A DNA stretch of 64,000 bases from positions 1,910,919-1,974,918 of the forward strand of contig NZ_CP053826.1 of assembly GCF_013372125.1 (NCBI RefSeq), read 5' to 3'. Both the position numbers and the translations under genes were made by a program. Positions 50,601 through 60,632 of this stretch are shown here, in pieces. Each line of letters opens with the position of its first letter. Within the stretch, counting starts at the first letter, position 1. Under the pieces are notes generated by a model. That model searched no databases and was not told where the DNA came from. It was given only the letters and a program-made list of their open reading frames with translations. The DNA is from Campylobacter curvus (GTDB lineage: Bacteria; Campylobacterota; Campylobacteria; Campylobacterales; Campylobacteraceae).

Positions 50601-51299
50601 TTAAATTTTAAATTTGCTTCCTGATTTGATGTATGAGATCTCTTTGCCGTAAGCGAATTTCAAAATATCGCTATATCCGATCACCTCTGCTTGGTCGCCC
50701 TTTATGACAAGCGCCGTGCCTTCTGGCAGCGCATAGACGATATCTTTTTTGTTCGCTATCAAAAACTCCTCCAGCCTCTCCTCTCTGCTCTCGCCGTTAT
50801 GACCTGAAATTTTACCGCTGATGAAGTGAGGATTGATCTGATAAGGGAATAAATTTAGCGCTTTAAACGAGCGAGGCCTGATGATAGGCATGTCGTTTGT
50901 AGTCATCATCGTCTTGCCCGCGATATTCGCTCCTGCGGACCAGCCGAAGTATTTCGCGCCCTTTTCTACGGCCTCTTTTATAGGTTCGATGAGGCCGAAT
51001 TTATAAAGATCATGTAGTAGCATGAAGGTATTGCCGCCACCCACGCAAATGCTTCTTGCGCCCTTTATCGCCGCCTTTTTATCCTCGTAGTGATGTATGG
51101 ATTTGATATTTTTGTTTTTTAGACGGTCGATGACCTTTTGCTCGTATTCGTCGTTCGTTCGCCTGACTCCGGCGTATGGGATAAATAAAATTTCATCCTT
51201 GCCCGCGTCGCCTAAAAAGTCCTTGACCCAGTTTTTGCAGTGGCGCAGATAGCCGGTGTCTTGGTAGCTTGAAGCGCTGATCAATAAAGCATTTTTCAT
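50601..51299 (-). CDS. pepE: Peptidase E (alpha-aspartyl dipeptidase)
   Basis: A 232-residue S51 peptidase. The nucleophile serine is in F-G-W-S-A-G-A (about 119-125), with G-G-G-N-T-F-M-L-L nearby. It cleaves Asp-X dipeptides. The product aspartate could feed fumarate respiration, and the neighbouring DcuC carrier fits that picture. Confidence 0.9.
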   Translation of the reverse strand: MKNALLISASSYQDTGYLRHCKNWVKDFLGDAGKDEILFIPYAGVRRTNDEYEQKVIDRLKNKNIKSIHHYEDKKAAIKGARSICVGGGNTFMLLHDLYKFGLIEPIKEAVEKGAKYFGWSAGANIAGKTMMTTNDMPIIRPRSFKALNLFPYQINPHFISGKISGHNGESREERLEEFLIANKKDIVYALPEGTALVIKGDQAEVIGYSDILKFAYGKEISYIKSGSKFKI

Positions 51300-51308
51300 C
51301 TCTCCTCC

Positions 51309-52625
51309 TTATTTGTTTGAATTTAGCGCATAAGCGCATCGTAAAAATACATCGACCCCTGCCATCAGCGAGTCCTCGTCAAAGTCGAATTTCGCGTTAT
51401 GATGGCCTGCTTTTAGGCTCGTGCCTATCATCAGATAGCCGCTTTTGCCGCCGCTGTTTTGCACGGCGTGCATAAAGTGAGCGAAGTCCTCGCACGCGCT
51501 GAAATCAGACTCGCGCTTGATCTTGTCATCATCTATAAATGGCGACGCCAAAGCCGCGTCGTAATAAATTTGCGTCACCTCTTCGCTACTGTCGCCGCCT
51601 GCCGTGCCTCCAGTTATGGTTATCTCGCTGCTGACGCCGTAAATTTTACAAACGCCATCGACTATGTCTTTACAAGCGTTGAACATAAATTCATTAAGCT
51701 CGGTCGTCTCGCCTCTAGTCTCGCACGCTAGATAGCCGTTTGGAGCGATGACGTTGCGCCCTTCGCCCGCACGCAAGACACCCACGTTTATGCGAGTCAC
51801 GCCTTTTGCGTTTCTAGTGATGCCGTGCATGTTTAGAGCCATTTGAGCGGCAGCTAGCAAGGCGTTTGCACCCTCTTGAGGAGCACCCGCCGCATGAGCC
51901 GAACGACCCGTGAGCTTCACGTCAAATTTCGTCGTAGCCAGCAGCTTTTTAGTACCGCATATCAAAGCCCTCGGCTCGGTCGATTGAAAGCCGATATGAC
52001 CGCCAAAGAGATAATCCACCCCCTTCAGCACTCCGGCCTTTTCCATCGCCACAGCACCTCTAGTGCCCTCCTCTGCAGTCTGAAAGATAAATTTAAATTT
52101 GCCGTTTAGATCGTTTAAATTTTCCTTTATGAGCTTAGCTAGCGCTAGCCCCATCGTGATATGTCCGTCATGTCCGCAAGCGTGCATACATCCGGGTTTA
52201 TCCGAGCTAAAGCCCTCTTTCGTCGGTCTATGACTATCCTCGCCACACTCGGTCACATCGACGCAGTCGATGTCGAACCTATAAGCGATACATTTCCCCT
52301 TCCTGCCCGTATCGATAGTGGCTACAAGCCCGGTCAGTCCGTCCTCCATAGCATCTAAAAATTTAGCCTCATCGGCGTTTAAAAGCGTTCGCGCGCGCTT
52401 TATCGCCTCCTCACACTGTTGCTTACTGCCAAGGCCTAGCCTAGCCTCCGGCACGACGACCTCGCGCCCCAGCTTGACCTCGTAGCCTAAATTTCGCATC
52501 CTGTTTGCGATGACGGCGGTCGTGAAAAACGTGAACCAGCCGGTCTCCGGGTGCGAGTGGAAAAAGCGTCGATCGGCTACCAGCTCGTCCTTTAGGGCCA
52601 AGACCCTATTTGCGATCTCATCCAT
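51309..52625 (-). CDS. M20 amidohydrolase, AbgA-like (aminobenzoyl-glutamate utilization)
   Basis: A 438-residue M20D amidohydrolase. Zinc ligands sit in H-A-C-G-H-D-G-H and T-A-E-E-G-T-R-G-A. The dimer domain begins T-T-K-F-D-V-K-L-T-G-R-S-A-H-A. It resembles AbgA but other N-acyl amino acid hydrolases look alike. It is 9 nt before pepE, in the same operon. Confidence 0.85.
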   Translation of the reverse strand: MDEIANRVLALKDELVADRRFFHSHPETGWFTFFTTAVIANRMRNLGYEVKLGREVVVPEARLGLGSKQQCEEAIKRARTLLNADEAKFLDAMEDGLTGLVATIDTGRKGKCIAYRFDIDCVDVTECGEDSHRPTKEGFSSDKPGCMHACGHDGHITMGLALAKLIKENLNDLNGKFKFIFQTAEEGTRGAVAMEKAGVLKGVDYLFGGHIGFQSTEPRALICGTKKLLATTKFDVKLTGRSAHAAGAPQEGANALLAAAQMALNMHGITRNAKGVTRINVGVLRAGEGRNVIAPNGYLACETRGETTELNEFMFNACKDIVDGVCKIYGVSSEITITGGTAGGDSSEEVTQIYYDAALASPFIDDDKIKRESDFSACEDFAHFMHAVQNSGGKSGYLMIGTSLKAGHHNAKFDFDEDSLMAGVDVFLRCAYALNSNK

Positions 52626-52635
52626 ATCCTGCTCC

Positions 52636-53877
52636 TTAGTTTTGTGATAGTTTTATCATTGCAGCGGCTAAAATTTCAGTCGCTTTGAACGCATCATCGA
52701 AATTTATGCTCTCATTTATGTTATGGCTGATGCCGTCCTTGCACGGGATGAAGAGCATGCCCACAAGCTTTGCGATGCCCGGCATATTCATCGCGTCATG
52801 CCCGGCTCCGCTTGGAAGCCTCAGCGTCTTTATGCCTAGGCTTTTCGCCTCGTTTTCGAGCAAATTTATGACCTCGTCGCTAAGTCTTACCGGCGTATCT
52901 TTGATGAGCTCTTTTATCTCGTAGCTAAAATTCAGCTCTCGCGAAAGATCTTGCACGAAAGCTCTAAGCTCTTTATCAAGCGCCTCAAGATCGCTTTTAT
53001 CGATGTCTCTTATATCCACGCCAAGCCTCACTTCGCCCGGCACGACGTTTAAAACGCCGGGCTTTGTCTGAGCGTAGCCGATCGTCGCTACGGCAGTCTT
53101 TTTAGCTCGGGCGAAATTTTGCGCGGCGATGATGATGTGACTGGCCGCCACGAGCGCATCGTTTCGCATATTCATAGGCGTAGCGCCGCTATGATCGGCT
53201 CTGCCCCGCACTAAAATCTCATAACGTATAGGCGCTGCGATACCAGTGACTATGCCTACGGGGATGTTTTGCCTCTCTAGCACCGGACCTTGCTCGATGT
53301 GAAGCTCGAGATAGCTGTGAAAAGTGCCCTTTGGTAGCAAGGCATCGGCTAAATTTTGTGGCCTTAAGCCAAAATCCCTCATCGCATCATAAAGCGAGAC
53401 GCCGCTCTCGTCCTTTAGCTCGTGCAGCCTTGAAAGAGGCAGTTTGCCGCTTACTATTTTACTACCTATGGTCGCCATCTTAAAGCGACTGGACTCCTCG
53501 CAGCAAAACACGATGAGCTCAAGAGGGTGCTTTAGCTTCACACCGCTTTCTTTGATCGCTCGCATGGCTTCAAGTCCGGTCATGACACCTAGCGTGCCGT
53601 CATAAAAGCCGCCAAACGGCACGCTATCTACGTGCGAGCCCACGCTCACGGCGGGTAAATTCAGCTCGCTCACGTCGTCAAATTTCGCGTAAATGTTGCC
53701 CACCGCGTCCTCTTTTAGGCTAAAACCGGCCTCTTTGACGAGCGATATCAGATACTCTCTTGCCTGCTTGTCCTCCTTTGTGAAGGCAAGCCTCGTCAGT
53801 CCTCCGCCCTTTAAGGCGCCAAATTTAGAAATGGCTTCAAATTCGCCTTGAAGCCTCTTGCGATTTATCATGCGCAC
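52636..53877 (-). CDS. M20 hydrolase: N-carbamoyl-L-amino acid hydrolase / allantoate amidohydrolase-like
   Basis: A 413-residue M20C family hydrolase with V-G-S-H-V-D-S-V-P-F-G-G-F-Y-D-G, C-C-E-E-S-S-R-F and L-H-I-E-Q-G-P-V-L-E. This is the AmaB/HyuC/AllC branch; the substrate (carbamoyl amino acid, allantoate or ureido compound) cannot be told from sequence. It is the first gene of the five-gene operon. The 90-nt upstream gap is A/T rich and should hold the promoter. Confidence 0.87.
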   Translation of the reverse strand: MRMINRKRLQGEFEAISKFGALKGGGLTRLAFTKEDKQAREYLISLVKEAGFSLKEDAVGNIYAKFDDVSELNLPAVSVGSHVDSVPFGGFYDGTLGVMTGLEAMRAIKESGVKLKHPLELIVFCCEESSRFKMATIGSKIVSGKLPLSRLHELKDESGVSLYDAMRDFGLRPQNLADALLPKGTFHSYLELHIEQGPVLERQNIPVGIVTGIAAPIRYEILVRGRADHSGATPMNMRNDALVAASHIIIAAQNFARAKKTAVATIGYAQTKPGVLNVVPGEVRLGVDIRDIDKSDLEALDKELRAFVQDLSRELNFSYEIKELIKDTPVRLSDEVINLLENEAKSLGIKTLRLPSGAGHDAMNMPGIAKLVGMLFIPCKDGISHNINESINFDDAFKATEILAAAMIKLSQN

Positions 53878-53967
53878 TCCTAAAATAAAAATAAATTTAA
53901 ATTATTTTATTACTTTTGTAATTTTAGCACTATTTGGTAATTTTGTAGTAAAAAGCCCGAAATTTAT

Positions 53968-55632
53968 CTATGAGTTGCGGATCTGAAATTTTAGATTATT
54001 GATTATGGCGGCTATCTTTTGCAGCTTTTCTATCTTGTCGGAGTCGCTACTAGAGCGGATGTGAAGCTGTAAATTTTCATAAAATTTTATCTTTAGATTT
54101 GCTATGGCCGACAGTAGCTTTTTCTCATCGCCAATTACCATCGCACTCTCGTCAAGCTCGATCTCGCGCAGTAAAATTTCATCGCTCTCGCCGCTGTTAG
54201 ACAAGATCGCTCTAAAGCCCTCTTTATGATGTAAAAAATACTTCTCATCTATCGTATCTAGCACGATCGCAGCGAAATTTTCATTAAAAAGCATGCTCTT
54301 TAAGATCGAAATTTCAAGGATGTCTTTTTGAGCGCGAGCGATAGGCCTATTTATGAAATTTTGGCTATTTGGCTGTGTGTTTTGCGCCCTTACGCCGCCT
54401 AAAGAGAACGAACTCATATCTATGCCAAGCAAGCTGGCGACTAACGGAGCATAGCTGGAAGCGACGATATTTTTTAGATTTTTCGTGTAGGCCTCGATCT
54501 CTTCAAGGCACTTTTGCTTTTGAACGGGGCGCGTTAGATCGTAGTTTTTGGCTATTTGACGGATATAAAATTCTCCAAGCTCCACACCTGAAGCAAAAAG
54601 CTCCTCAAGCTCCTTTATCCGCCCTGCAAAGACCATGTCGGCAGGATCGGCTCCACCTGCGATGATGACGACGCTACCGTCTATTTCGTTCAGGCTTAAA
54701 AGATGAGAGGACTTTATCGCCGCATTTATGCCCGCTGCGTCGCCGTCAAAGCAAAGCACGACGTTTATATCATCTCTTTTTAAAAGTGGCAGGTGTTTTT
54801 CGGTTAGAGCCGTGCCAAGCACCGCTACGGCGTTTGTAAAGCCCGCAAAATGCAACATTATGACATCAAGATAGCCCTCGGTGATGATGATCTGCTTTTT
54901 CTCGAAAATTTTTTGTTTCGCCAAATGATAGCCGTAAAGCAACTTTGACTTGTCAAAGACCGCACTTTGGGGAGAATTTACATATTTTGCGGGATTGTTC
55001 GAGATCGTGCGTCCGCCAAATCCCACGAGCCTTCCCGTGTGATTATAGATAGGAAAGGTTATGCGACTGATGAAGCTCGCGTAAATTCCGCGTTCGTTTT
55101 GCTTTACGATGCCGACCTCCAGCGCCTCGGACGGCTCGATCTTTTCGTTTTCCAGTAGCCTTATAGTCTGCGCGCTATCGCCCGCCCAGCCAAGCTCGAA
55201 GCGCTCTATCATCGCGTCGTTTATGCCCCGCGAGTAGATGTAGCGCACCGCCTCGTCGTTTTTGTAAAAGGCGCTTCTATAAAATGCATTCACGTTTTCA
55301 AGGATATGCTTGTTCTCTTTGGGGGCGAAATTTCGCTCGCTGGTGTATTCGAGGCTGAAATTTGAAATTTGAGCGATCTTTTCGATAGCTTCTACATAGT
55401 TTAGCTTTTCATAATCCATCACGAATTTTATCGCGTCGCCTCCGGCCTTGCACGCGAAGCAGTGGAAGATCTGCTTGCTTTGGCTGATGCTCATACTAGG
55501 GTTCCTGTCGTCGTGAAACGGGCAGATGCATTTGAAATTCGCACCCATTTTACGCACAGAGATGTAGTGTGAGATGATGTCTACGATGTCGATTTGATCT
55601 TTAAGCTTTTGTATGGATTTTGGCTCTATCAT
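53968..55632 (-). CDS. dnaG: DNA primase
   Basis: A 554-residue DnaG. The CHC2 zinc finger is C-I-C-P-F-H-D-D then F-H-C-F-A-C-K-A-G-G-D (about 37-65); the TOPRIM domain has I-I-T-E-G-Y-L-D and C-F-D-G-D-A-A-G. It makes primers for replication. The C-terminal helicase-binding domain is shorter than in E. coli, as is usual in the epsilon group. Confidence 0.95.
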   Translation of the reverse strand: MIEPKSIQKLKDQIDIVDIISHYISVRKMGANFKCICPFHDDRNPSMSISQSKQIFHCFACKAGGDAIKFVMDYEKLNYVEAIEKIAQISNFSLEYTSERNFAPKENKHILENVNAFYRSAFYKNDEAVRYIYSRGINDAMIERFELGWAGDSAQTIRLLENEKIEPSEALEVGIVKQNERGIYASFISRITFPIYNHTGRLVGFGGRTISNNPAKYVNSPQSAVFDKSKLLYGYHLAKQKIFEKKQIIITEGYLDVIMLHFAGFTNAVAVLGTALTEKHLPLLKRDDINVVLCFDGDAAGINAAIKSSHLLSLNEIDGSVVIIAGGADPADMVFAGRIKELEELFASGVELGEFYIRQIAKNYDLTRPVQKQKCLEEIEAYTKNLKNIVASSYAPLVASLLGIDMSSFSLGGVRAQNTQPNSQNFINRPIARAQKDILEISILKSMLFNENFAAIVLDTIDEKYFLHHKEGFRAILSNSGESDEILLREIELDESAMVIGDEKKLLSAIANLKIKFYENLQLHIRSSSDSDKIEKLQKIAAIINNLKFQIRNS

Positions 55633-55693
55633 AAGCGAAATTATACTATGGCTTTGCTATAATGCAAGTAAATTTTAAACTTAAAGCAGCAAC

Positions 55694-56719
55694 GTGGATA
55701 TATTTTTTATAGAGCATAGAGACCCGATATTTAGCCTCATCGTGCTTTTTAGCATCGTTTTGATGATAGCCGCACTTAGCTATGCGTGGGGCATATTTTC
55801 CAGCAAAGACGAGAAAAAAAAGATCGAGAAATTTATCAAAAAATTTGACAGTCAAAGCGCTATCAGCGAGCAACATAAGCAAATTTTGCTAAGCCCCGAG
55901 GTCGATAGCCAAAGTCTGAGCGTGCTTGGTATGACCTTTGCTAAAAACGGCGACTTTGAAAAGGCGATCAGCGTCTATCTCATCGCGCTTTCAAAGGTCA
56001 AGGACAAAAACGAGAAAGAATTCATCCTAAACGAGCTTGGCGAGGTTTATTTTAAGGCCGGCTTTTTGAAGCGTGCGGACGATATATTTTTAGAGGCGCT
56101 GAAGCTCTCGCCGCGAAATGCGGTCGCTCTTCGCTTTTTAACGATGATAGACGAGAAGCTAAAAAACTATGACGAGGCGCTTTATGCGCTAAATTCCCTA
56201 GAAGAGCTGGGCGTGAGCGTTCGCGCTCAAAAGGCCTATATAAAGGCCATAGCGATCCTTGACGATAAGAATTTGGACACGAAGCAAAAGAGCGATAAAA
56301 TTTTAGCTTTAAGTAGCGACTTTGCGCTTTTAAAACGCATGGTGATGCAGATCCTCATAAAAAACGGGCTAAATTTAAGCGAATTTAAAAATTTCCCGCC
56401 TTTAGACGAAGTCATAGACCTCATCTATCTGCAAACCAAGCCCGTAAATTTAAGCGACGACGAGTATAGGGCGCTGTTTTACGCGAAGGGCTTGATCGAT
56501 GAGAAGTGCGATATAAAGGGCTTTGAGCTAAATGTCATAAAACATCTGAACGACGCTGGCTACAAAGGTGCGACACTAAGCTTCAACTACGTTTGTAAAA
56601 GCTGTAAAAACTCCTTTCCTATGCACTTTTACCGCTGTCCGATGTGCCACGAGCTAGGAAGTGTCAAAATTTTGCCTCATATCACGCAAGCAGACGATGA
56701 AAACGGTAACACTTTTTAG
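55694..56719 (+). CDS. Membrane-anchored TPR protein with C-terminal zinc ribbon (LapB/YciM-like)
   Basis: A 341-residue protein. A membrane anchor (residues about 12-32) is followed by TPR helices (residues about 75-210) and a C-terminal zinc ribbon with two C-x2-C pairs (V-C-K-S-C and C-P-M-C-H). This is the LapB layout, known from control of lipopolysaccharide synthesis. The start is GTG 55694. Its end overlaps rnhA by 23 nt. Confidence 0.8.
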   Translation: MDIFFIEHRDPIFSLIVLFSIVLMIAALSYAWGIFSSKDEKKKIEKFIKKFDSQSAISEQHKQILLSPEVDSQSLSVLGMTFAKNGDFEKAISVYLIALSKVKDKNEKEFILNELGEVYFKAGFLKRADDIFLEALKLSPRNAVALRFLTMIDEKLKNYDEALYALNSLEELGVSVRAQKAYIKAIAILDDKNLDTKQKSDKILALSSDFALLKRMVMQILIKNGLNLSEFKNFPPLDEVIDLIYLQTKPVNLSDDEYRALFYAKGLIDEKCDIKGFELNVIKHLNDAGYKGATLSFNYVCKSCKNSFPMHFYRCPMCHELGSVKILPHITQADDENGNTF

Positions 56720-57146
56720 CGACGGCTCATGCCTGAATAACCCCGGAGCCGGCGGCTGGGCGTATATCCTAGAATTTAACGGCGCCGTGAAAAAAGATAG
56801 CGGCGGTACGGCCATGACGACGAACAATCAAATGGAGCTCACCGCCGTCATCGAAGGGCTAAAAGCACTCAAAGAGCCCTGCGAGGTGAGGCTATTTACC
56901 GATAGCTCATACGTCGCAAATGCGGTAAATTCGTGGCTAGAGGGCTGGATCAAAAAAAATTTCATAGGCTCGGACAAAAAGCCCGTCAAAAACATCGAGC
57001 TTTGGCAAGAGTATCTACGCGTCAGTCGTCCGCACAAGGTCACAGCTAACTGGATAAAAGCTCATAACGGACACCCGCAAAACGAGGAGTGCGATACGAT
57101 GGCGCGCGAAAAAGCGACGAAATTTCAAAATGAGGCCGATATATGA
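56697..57146 (+). CDS. rnhA: Ribonuclease HI
   Basis: A 149-residue RNase HI, which removes RNA from RNA-DNA hybrids. Active-site residues are in L-F-S-D-G-S-C (Asp), Q-M-E-L-T-A (Glu), T-D-S-S-Y-V (Asp) and N-E-E-C-D (Asp). ATG 56697 is chosen, as it gives the normal N terminus. It overlaps rnc by 4 nt (ATGA). Confidence 0.95.
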   Translation: MKTVTLFSDGSCLNNPGAGGWAYILEFNGAVKKDSGGTAMTTNNQMELTAVIEGLKALKEPCEVRLFTDSSYVANAVNSWLEGWIKKNFIGSDKKPVKNIELWQEYLRVSRPHKVTANWIKAHNGHPQNEECDTMAREKATKFQNEADI

Positions 57147-57814
57147 AAGATTTAGAAAATTTACAAAAGCTTTTGGGATATGAGTTTGAAAACACGAAGC
57201 TGCTAAACGAAGCCCTCACGCACAAAAGCACGAAGCTGCCATACAGCAACGAACGGCTCGAATTCCTAGGCGATGCGGTCATGGATCTCATCGTCGGCGA
57301 GTATCTTTTTAAAAAATTCAGCAAGACTAACGAGGGCGATATGAGCAAGCTAAGAGCCGCACTTGTAAATGAAAAAAGCTTTGCAAATATGGCTAGGCAC
57401 TTACAAATCGGAGAATTTATCCACCTCTCCACGGCCGAGGCGAACAACGGCGGACGCGAAAAGGCGAGCCTTTTAAGCGATGCTTTCGAGGCGGTGATGG
57501 GGGCTGTTTATCTTGAGGCCGGGCTTGATAAAGTACGCGATATAGCGGTGAGGCTACTTGAGATTTGTTATCCTAAGATCGATTTTAGCCACCTTGTGAA
57601 AGACTATAAGACTGCACTTCAAGAGATCACGCAAGCAAGCCTGGGCACGACGCCGACGTACGAGCTCGTGCACTCATTTGGACCCGATCATAAGAAGGAA
57701 TTTGAGATCGCGCTTTTACTAAACGATAAAGAAATTTCGCGCGCCATCGCAAATTCCAAAAAAGAGGCACAGCAAATGGCGGCTAAGATCGCACTTGAGA
57801 AGATGAAAAAGTAG
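57143..57814 (+). CDS. rnc: Ribonuclease III
   Basis: A 223-residue RNase III. The catalytic signature E-R-L-E-F-L-G-D-A-V-M is near residue 35, and a double-strand RNA-binding domain occupies the last 70 residues. It processes ribosomal and messenger RNA. The gene overlaps rnhA by 4 nt and precedes aroC by 16 nt. Confidence 0.95.
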   Translation: MKDLENLQKLLGYEFENTKLLNEALTHKSTKLPYSNERLEFLGDAVMDLIVGEYLFKKFSKTNEGDMSKLRAALVNEKSFANMARHLQIGEFIHLSTAEANNGGREKASLLSDAFEAVMGAVYLEAGLDKVRDIAVRLLEICYPKIDFSHLVKDYKTALQEITQASLGTTPTYELVHSFGPDHKKEFEIALLLNDKEISRAIANSKKEAQQMAAKIALEKMKK

Positions 57815-57830
57815 AATTTAAAGGTAAATT

Positions 57831-58895
57831 TTGAATACATTTGGACGTAAACTAACCTTGACTACCTTCGGCGAGAGCCACGGTGCAGCGATCGGAGGCG
57901 TGATAGACGGCTTTCCAGCGGGTGTGAAGATCGATGCCCAGCTTTTACAAAGCGAGCTTGATCGCCGCCGTCCCGGACGAAATAAATTTGCCACCGCCAG
58001 AGACGAGGCGGACAGAGCTGAGATCTTAAGCGGTGTATTCGAGGGCGTTAGTAGCGGCGCTCCGATAGCTTTTGTGATTTTTAATCAAAATCAAAAATCA
58101 AACGATTATGAAAATTTACGCGAGATCTTCCGCCCCGGGCATGCTGATTTTACCTATTTTAAGAAATTTGGCATAAGAGACCACAGAGGCGGAGGCAGAG
58201 CGAGCGCCAGAGAGACCGCCGTCAGGGTCGCTGGCGGAGCATTTGCACAGATGCTTTTAAACGAGTTTGGCGTGAGCGTAAAAAGCGGAGTTTTAAGCGT
58301 CGCAGACGTCGTAGCGGGCGAGCCTGACTTCGATCTGGCATCAAAATCTGAAATTTACTCGCTTGGAAACGAAGATGCGATGAAAAGCCTCATCATGAAA
58401 GTCCGCGAGCAGCACGATAGCGTGGGAGCGTCGGTTTTAAGCGTCGTCGACGGCGCGCCAACGGGACTTGGCGAGGGATTATATTACAAGCTTGATGCTG
58501 TTTTGGCGGCGGCTTTGATGGGGATAAACGGCGTGAAAGCCGTCGAGATCGGCGAAGGCGTAAATGCAAGTCGCCTCTTTGGCTCGCAAAATAACGATGA
58601 GATGAGCGAACAAGGCTTTTTGGGCAATCACGCCGGAGGCATCCTAGGAGGTATCAGCACAGGCGAACGCATCGTATTAAAGAGCCATTTCAAGCCCACT
58701 CCATCGATTTTTAAAGCCCAAAAAACGCAAAATTTAAAGGGCGAGTGCGTGGAATTTGAGCTACGCGGCAGGCATGATCCTTGTATCGGAGTGCGTGGCA
58801 GCGTCGTAGCCACAGCGATGATAAGGCTCGTGATCTGCGATATGATGCTTTTAAATTTAGGTTCGAATTTAGCAAATTTAAAGAAATTTTATTGA
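57831..58895 (+). CDS. aroC: Chorismate synthase
   Basis: A 354-residue enzyme of the shikimate pathway, which forms chorismate. The family signatures are G-E-S-H-G near the start, F-R-P-G-H-A-D and D-H-R-G-G-G-R-A-S-A-R-E-T. Translation starts at TTG 57831 with AAAGG upstream. It follows rnc closely in the rnhA-rnc-aroC group. Confidence 0.95.
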   Translation: MNTFGRKLTLTTFGESHGAAIGGVIDGFPAGVKIDAQLLQSELDRRRPGRNKFATARDEADRAEILSGVFEGVSSGAPIAFVIFNQNQKSNDYENLREIFRPGHADFTYFKKFGIRDHRGGGRASARETAVRVAGGAFAQMLLNEFGVSVKSGVLSVADVVAGEPDFDLASKSEIYSLGNEDAMKSLIMKVREQHDSVGASVLSVVDGAPTGLGEGLYYKLDAVLAAALMGINGVKAVEIGEGVNASRLFGSQNNDEMSEQGFLGNHAGGILGGISTGERIVLKSHFKPTPSIFKAQKTQNLKGECVEFELRGRHDPCIGVRGSVVATAMIRLVICDMMLLNLGSNLANLKKFY

Positions 58896-59010
58896 TAGGA
58901 TGAGCGGCGACACTTTACTTCGCCTTGAAAGTTGAAAATCAATGAGATATTGCAACAGAGCCAATACTTTTTAAAACAGAGCCAAATTCTAATGAGATAA
59001 AGGAACAAAA

Positions 59011-59854
59011 ATGGATTTCGTCACTCTCTCAAATGGCGTAAAGATGCTTCAGATCGGCTACGGCGTATTTTGATAGATAACGCGCAGTGCGAGCGGCTAG
59101 TGCTTGAAGCGATCGATGTCGGATACCGCCAATCGACACGGCGCAAGCGTATTATAACGAAGAGGGCGTTGGTGCGGCGGTCGCTAAATGCGGCGTGGCG
59201 CGCGAGGAGCTCTTTATCACGACCAAAGTTTGGGTCGCAAACGCGGGTTATGAAAAAGCGTGTGCGTCAATCGACGAGAGCCTAAAAAAGCTGCAAACGC
59301 CATACGTCGATTTGCTACTCGTGCATCAGCCATTTGGCGACTACTACGGCACTTACCGCGCGATCATTGAGGCTTATAAAGCTGGTAAAACCAGAGCCAT
59401 CGGCGTGAGCAACTTCTACGGCGACCGTCTAGCCGACATCTGCCACTTTGGTGAAGTCAAACCGATGGTTGATCAGCTAGAAACCCACGTATTTTCACAG
59501 CGAAAAGAGATGCGCGAGATAATGCAAAAACATGGTGTAGCCCTTACTGCGTGGGCGCCGCTAGCACAGGGTAAGAATGAGATTTTCACACACCCGGTTT
59601 TAACGGCGATCGGCAAAGAGCACGGCAAGAGTGCATCGCAGGTGGCTTTGAGATTTCTAGTGCAAAATGGCGTCACGGTCATACCAAAGTCAAGCAGCCC
59701 TGAGCGCATGAAGGAAAATTTTGAAATTTTTGACTTCGAGCTAAGCGTAGCGGAAATGACGCAGATCGAAGCGCTCGATACGGGAAAAAATTTGATATTT
59801 GATCATCAAAAAGCGCAAAATGTAGAGATGTTTTTTGATAGATTTGGGCTTTAA
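59011..59854 (+). pseudogene. Broken aldo/keto reductase
   Basis: ATG 59011 opens a normal reductase start (V-T-L-S-N-G-V-K-M, G-Y-G-V-F), but a stop follows at 59071, and a second frameshift lies at about 59130 before D-T-A-Q-A-Y-Y. From 59195 the frame is open to the end (T-T-K-V-W, V-H-Q-P-F, I-G-V-S-N-F, I-P-K-S). At least two changes disrupt the gene. It is related to the intact copy at 44531. Confidence 0.85.
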
Positions 59855-60011
59855 GATCGGCTAAATTTAGAGTGCAGCCCTGCAAAACACCAAGGCGCGC
59901 ACTCTAAGCCGACACATTTGACGCGGATATTTTTCATCCTAATAAATTTAAAAGCTTTTTATCAAATTTTAGCTAAATTTAGGGCTAAAATTTCACACAA
60001 AAAGAGTAAAA

Positions 60012-60632
60012 ATGCAAGTCACCCTTCTAAATTTCACACCGCTAAACATCTGCTCGCATGCGATTCGCACGTGTTGGCAAAGCTTCGAGCGAGGCGATAA
60101 CGGCGGCGAAAAGGACATTGAGCTCATCTCGCGCGTCGGCAATAAATTCAAGCACGCCTCCACGCTCGAGCATCTCTATTATAACTTCTACATCCAAGGC
60201 ATCTCGCGCGCCTTGTTGCAAGAGCTCGCGCGCCACCGCATCGCCAGCCTTAGCGTCAAATCTACGCGCTACACGCTAAAAGAGCTTAAAAAAGAGGCGA
60301 AATTCGAGCTAGGCGGCTTCGAGCGCGCTAGCGGCTACATCGTGCTAACTGGCAATGAACTGGTCGATAATGCAAGCATTAAAGCACTTGAAAACCTGCG
60401 CGAAATTTTAGCCACGACCACGACGAGCCTTGACATCGTCAAATACTGCCTGCCCGAGTGCTACAAAACCGAGCTCACGTGGAGCGCGAACGCACGCAGT
60501 CTGCAAAATTTCCTCTCTTTGCGCTCGTCAAAGTCCGCACTTTGGGAGATCCAAGAGCTCTCGCACAAGATCTACGAGACACTACCGCAGGAGCATAAAT
60601 TTATCTTTAAAAAATGTATAGATATAAAATAA
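60012..60632 (+). CDS. thyX: Flavin-dependent thymidylate synthase
   Basis: A 206-residue ThyX. The signature R-H-R-I-A-S-L-S-V-K-S-T-R-Y (about residues 75-88) matches R-H-R-x7-S. It makes dTMP with FAD and folate. The last codons (F-I-F-K-K-C-I-D-I-K) differ from those left behind at 62160, which suggests that an inserted cassette replaced the native end. Confidence 0.94.
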   Translation: MQVTLLNFTPLNICSHAIRTCWQSFERGDNGGEKDIELISRVGNKFKHASTLEHLYYNFYIQGISRALLQELARHRIASLSVKSTRYTLKELKKEAKFELGGFERASGYIVLTGNELVDNASIKALENLREILATTTTSLDIVKYCLPECYKTELTWSANARSLQNFLSLRSSKSALWEIQELSHKIYETLPQEHKFIFKKCIDIK

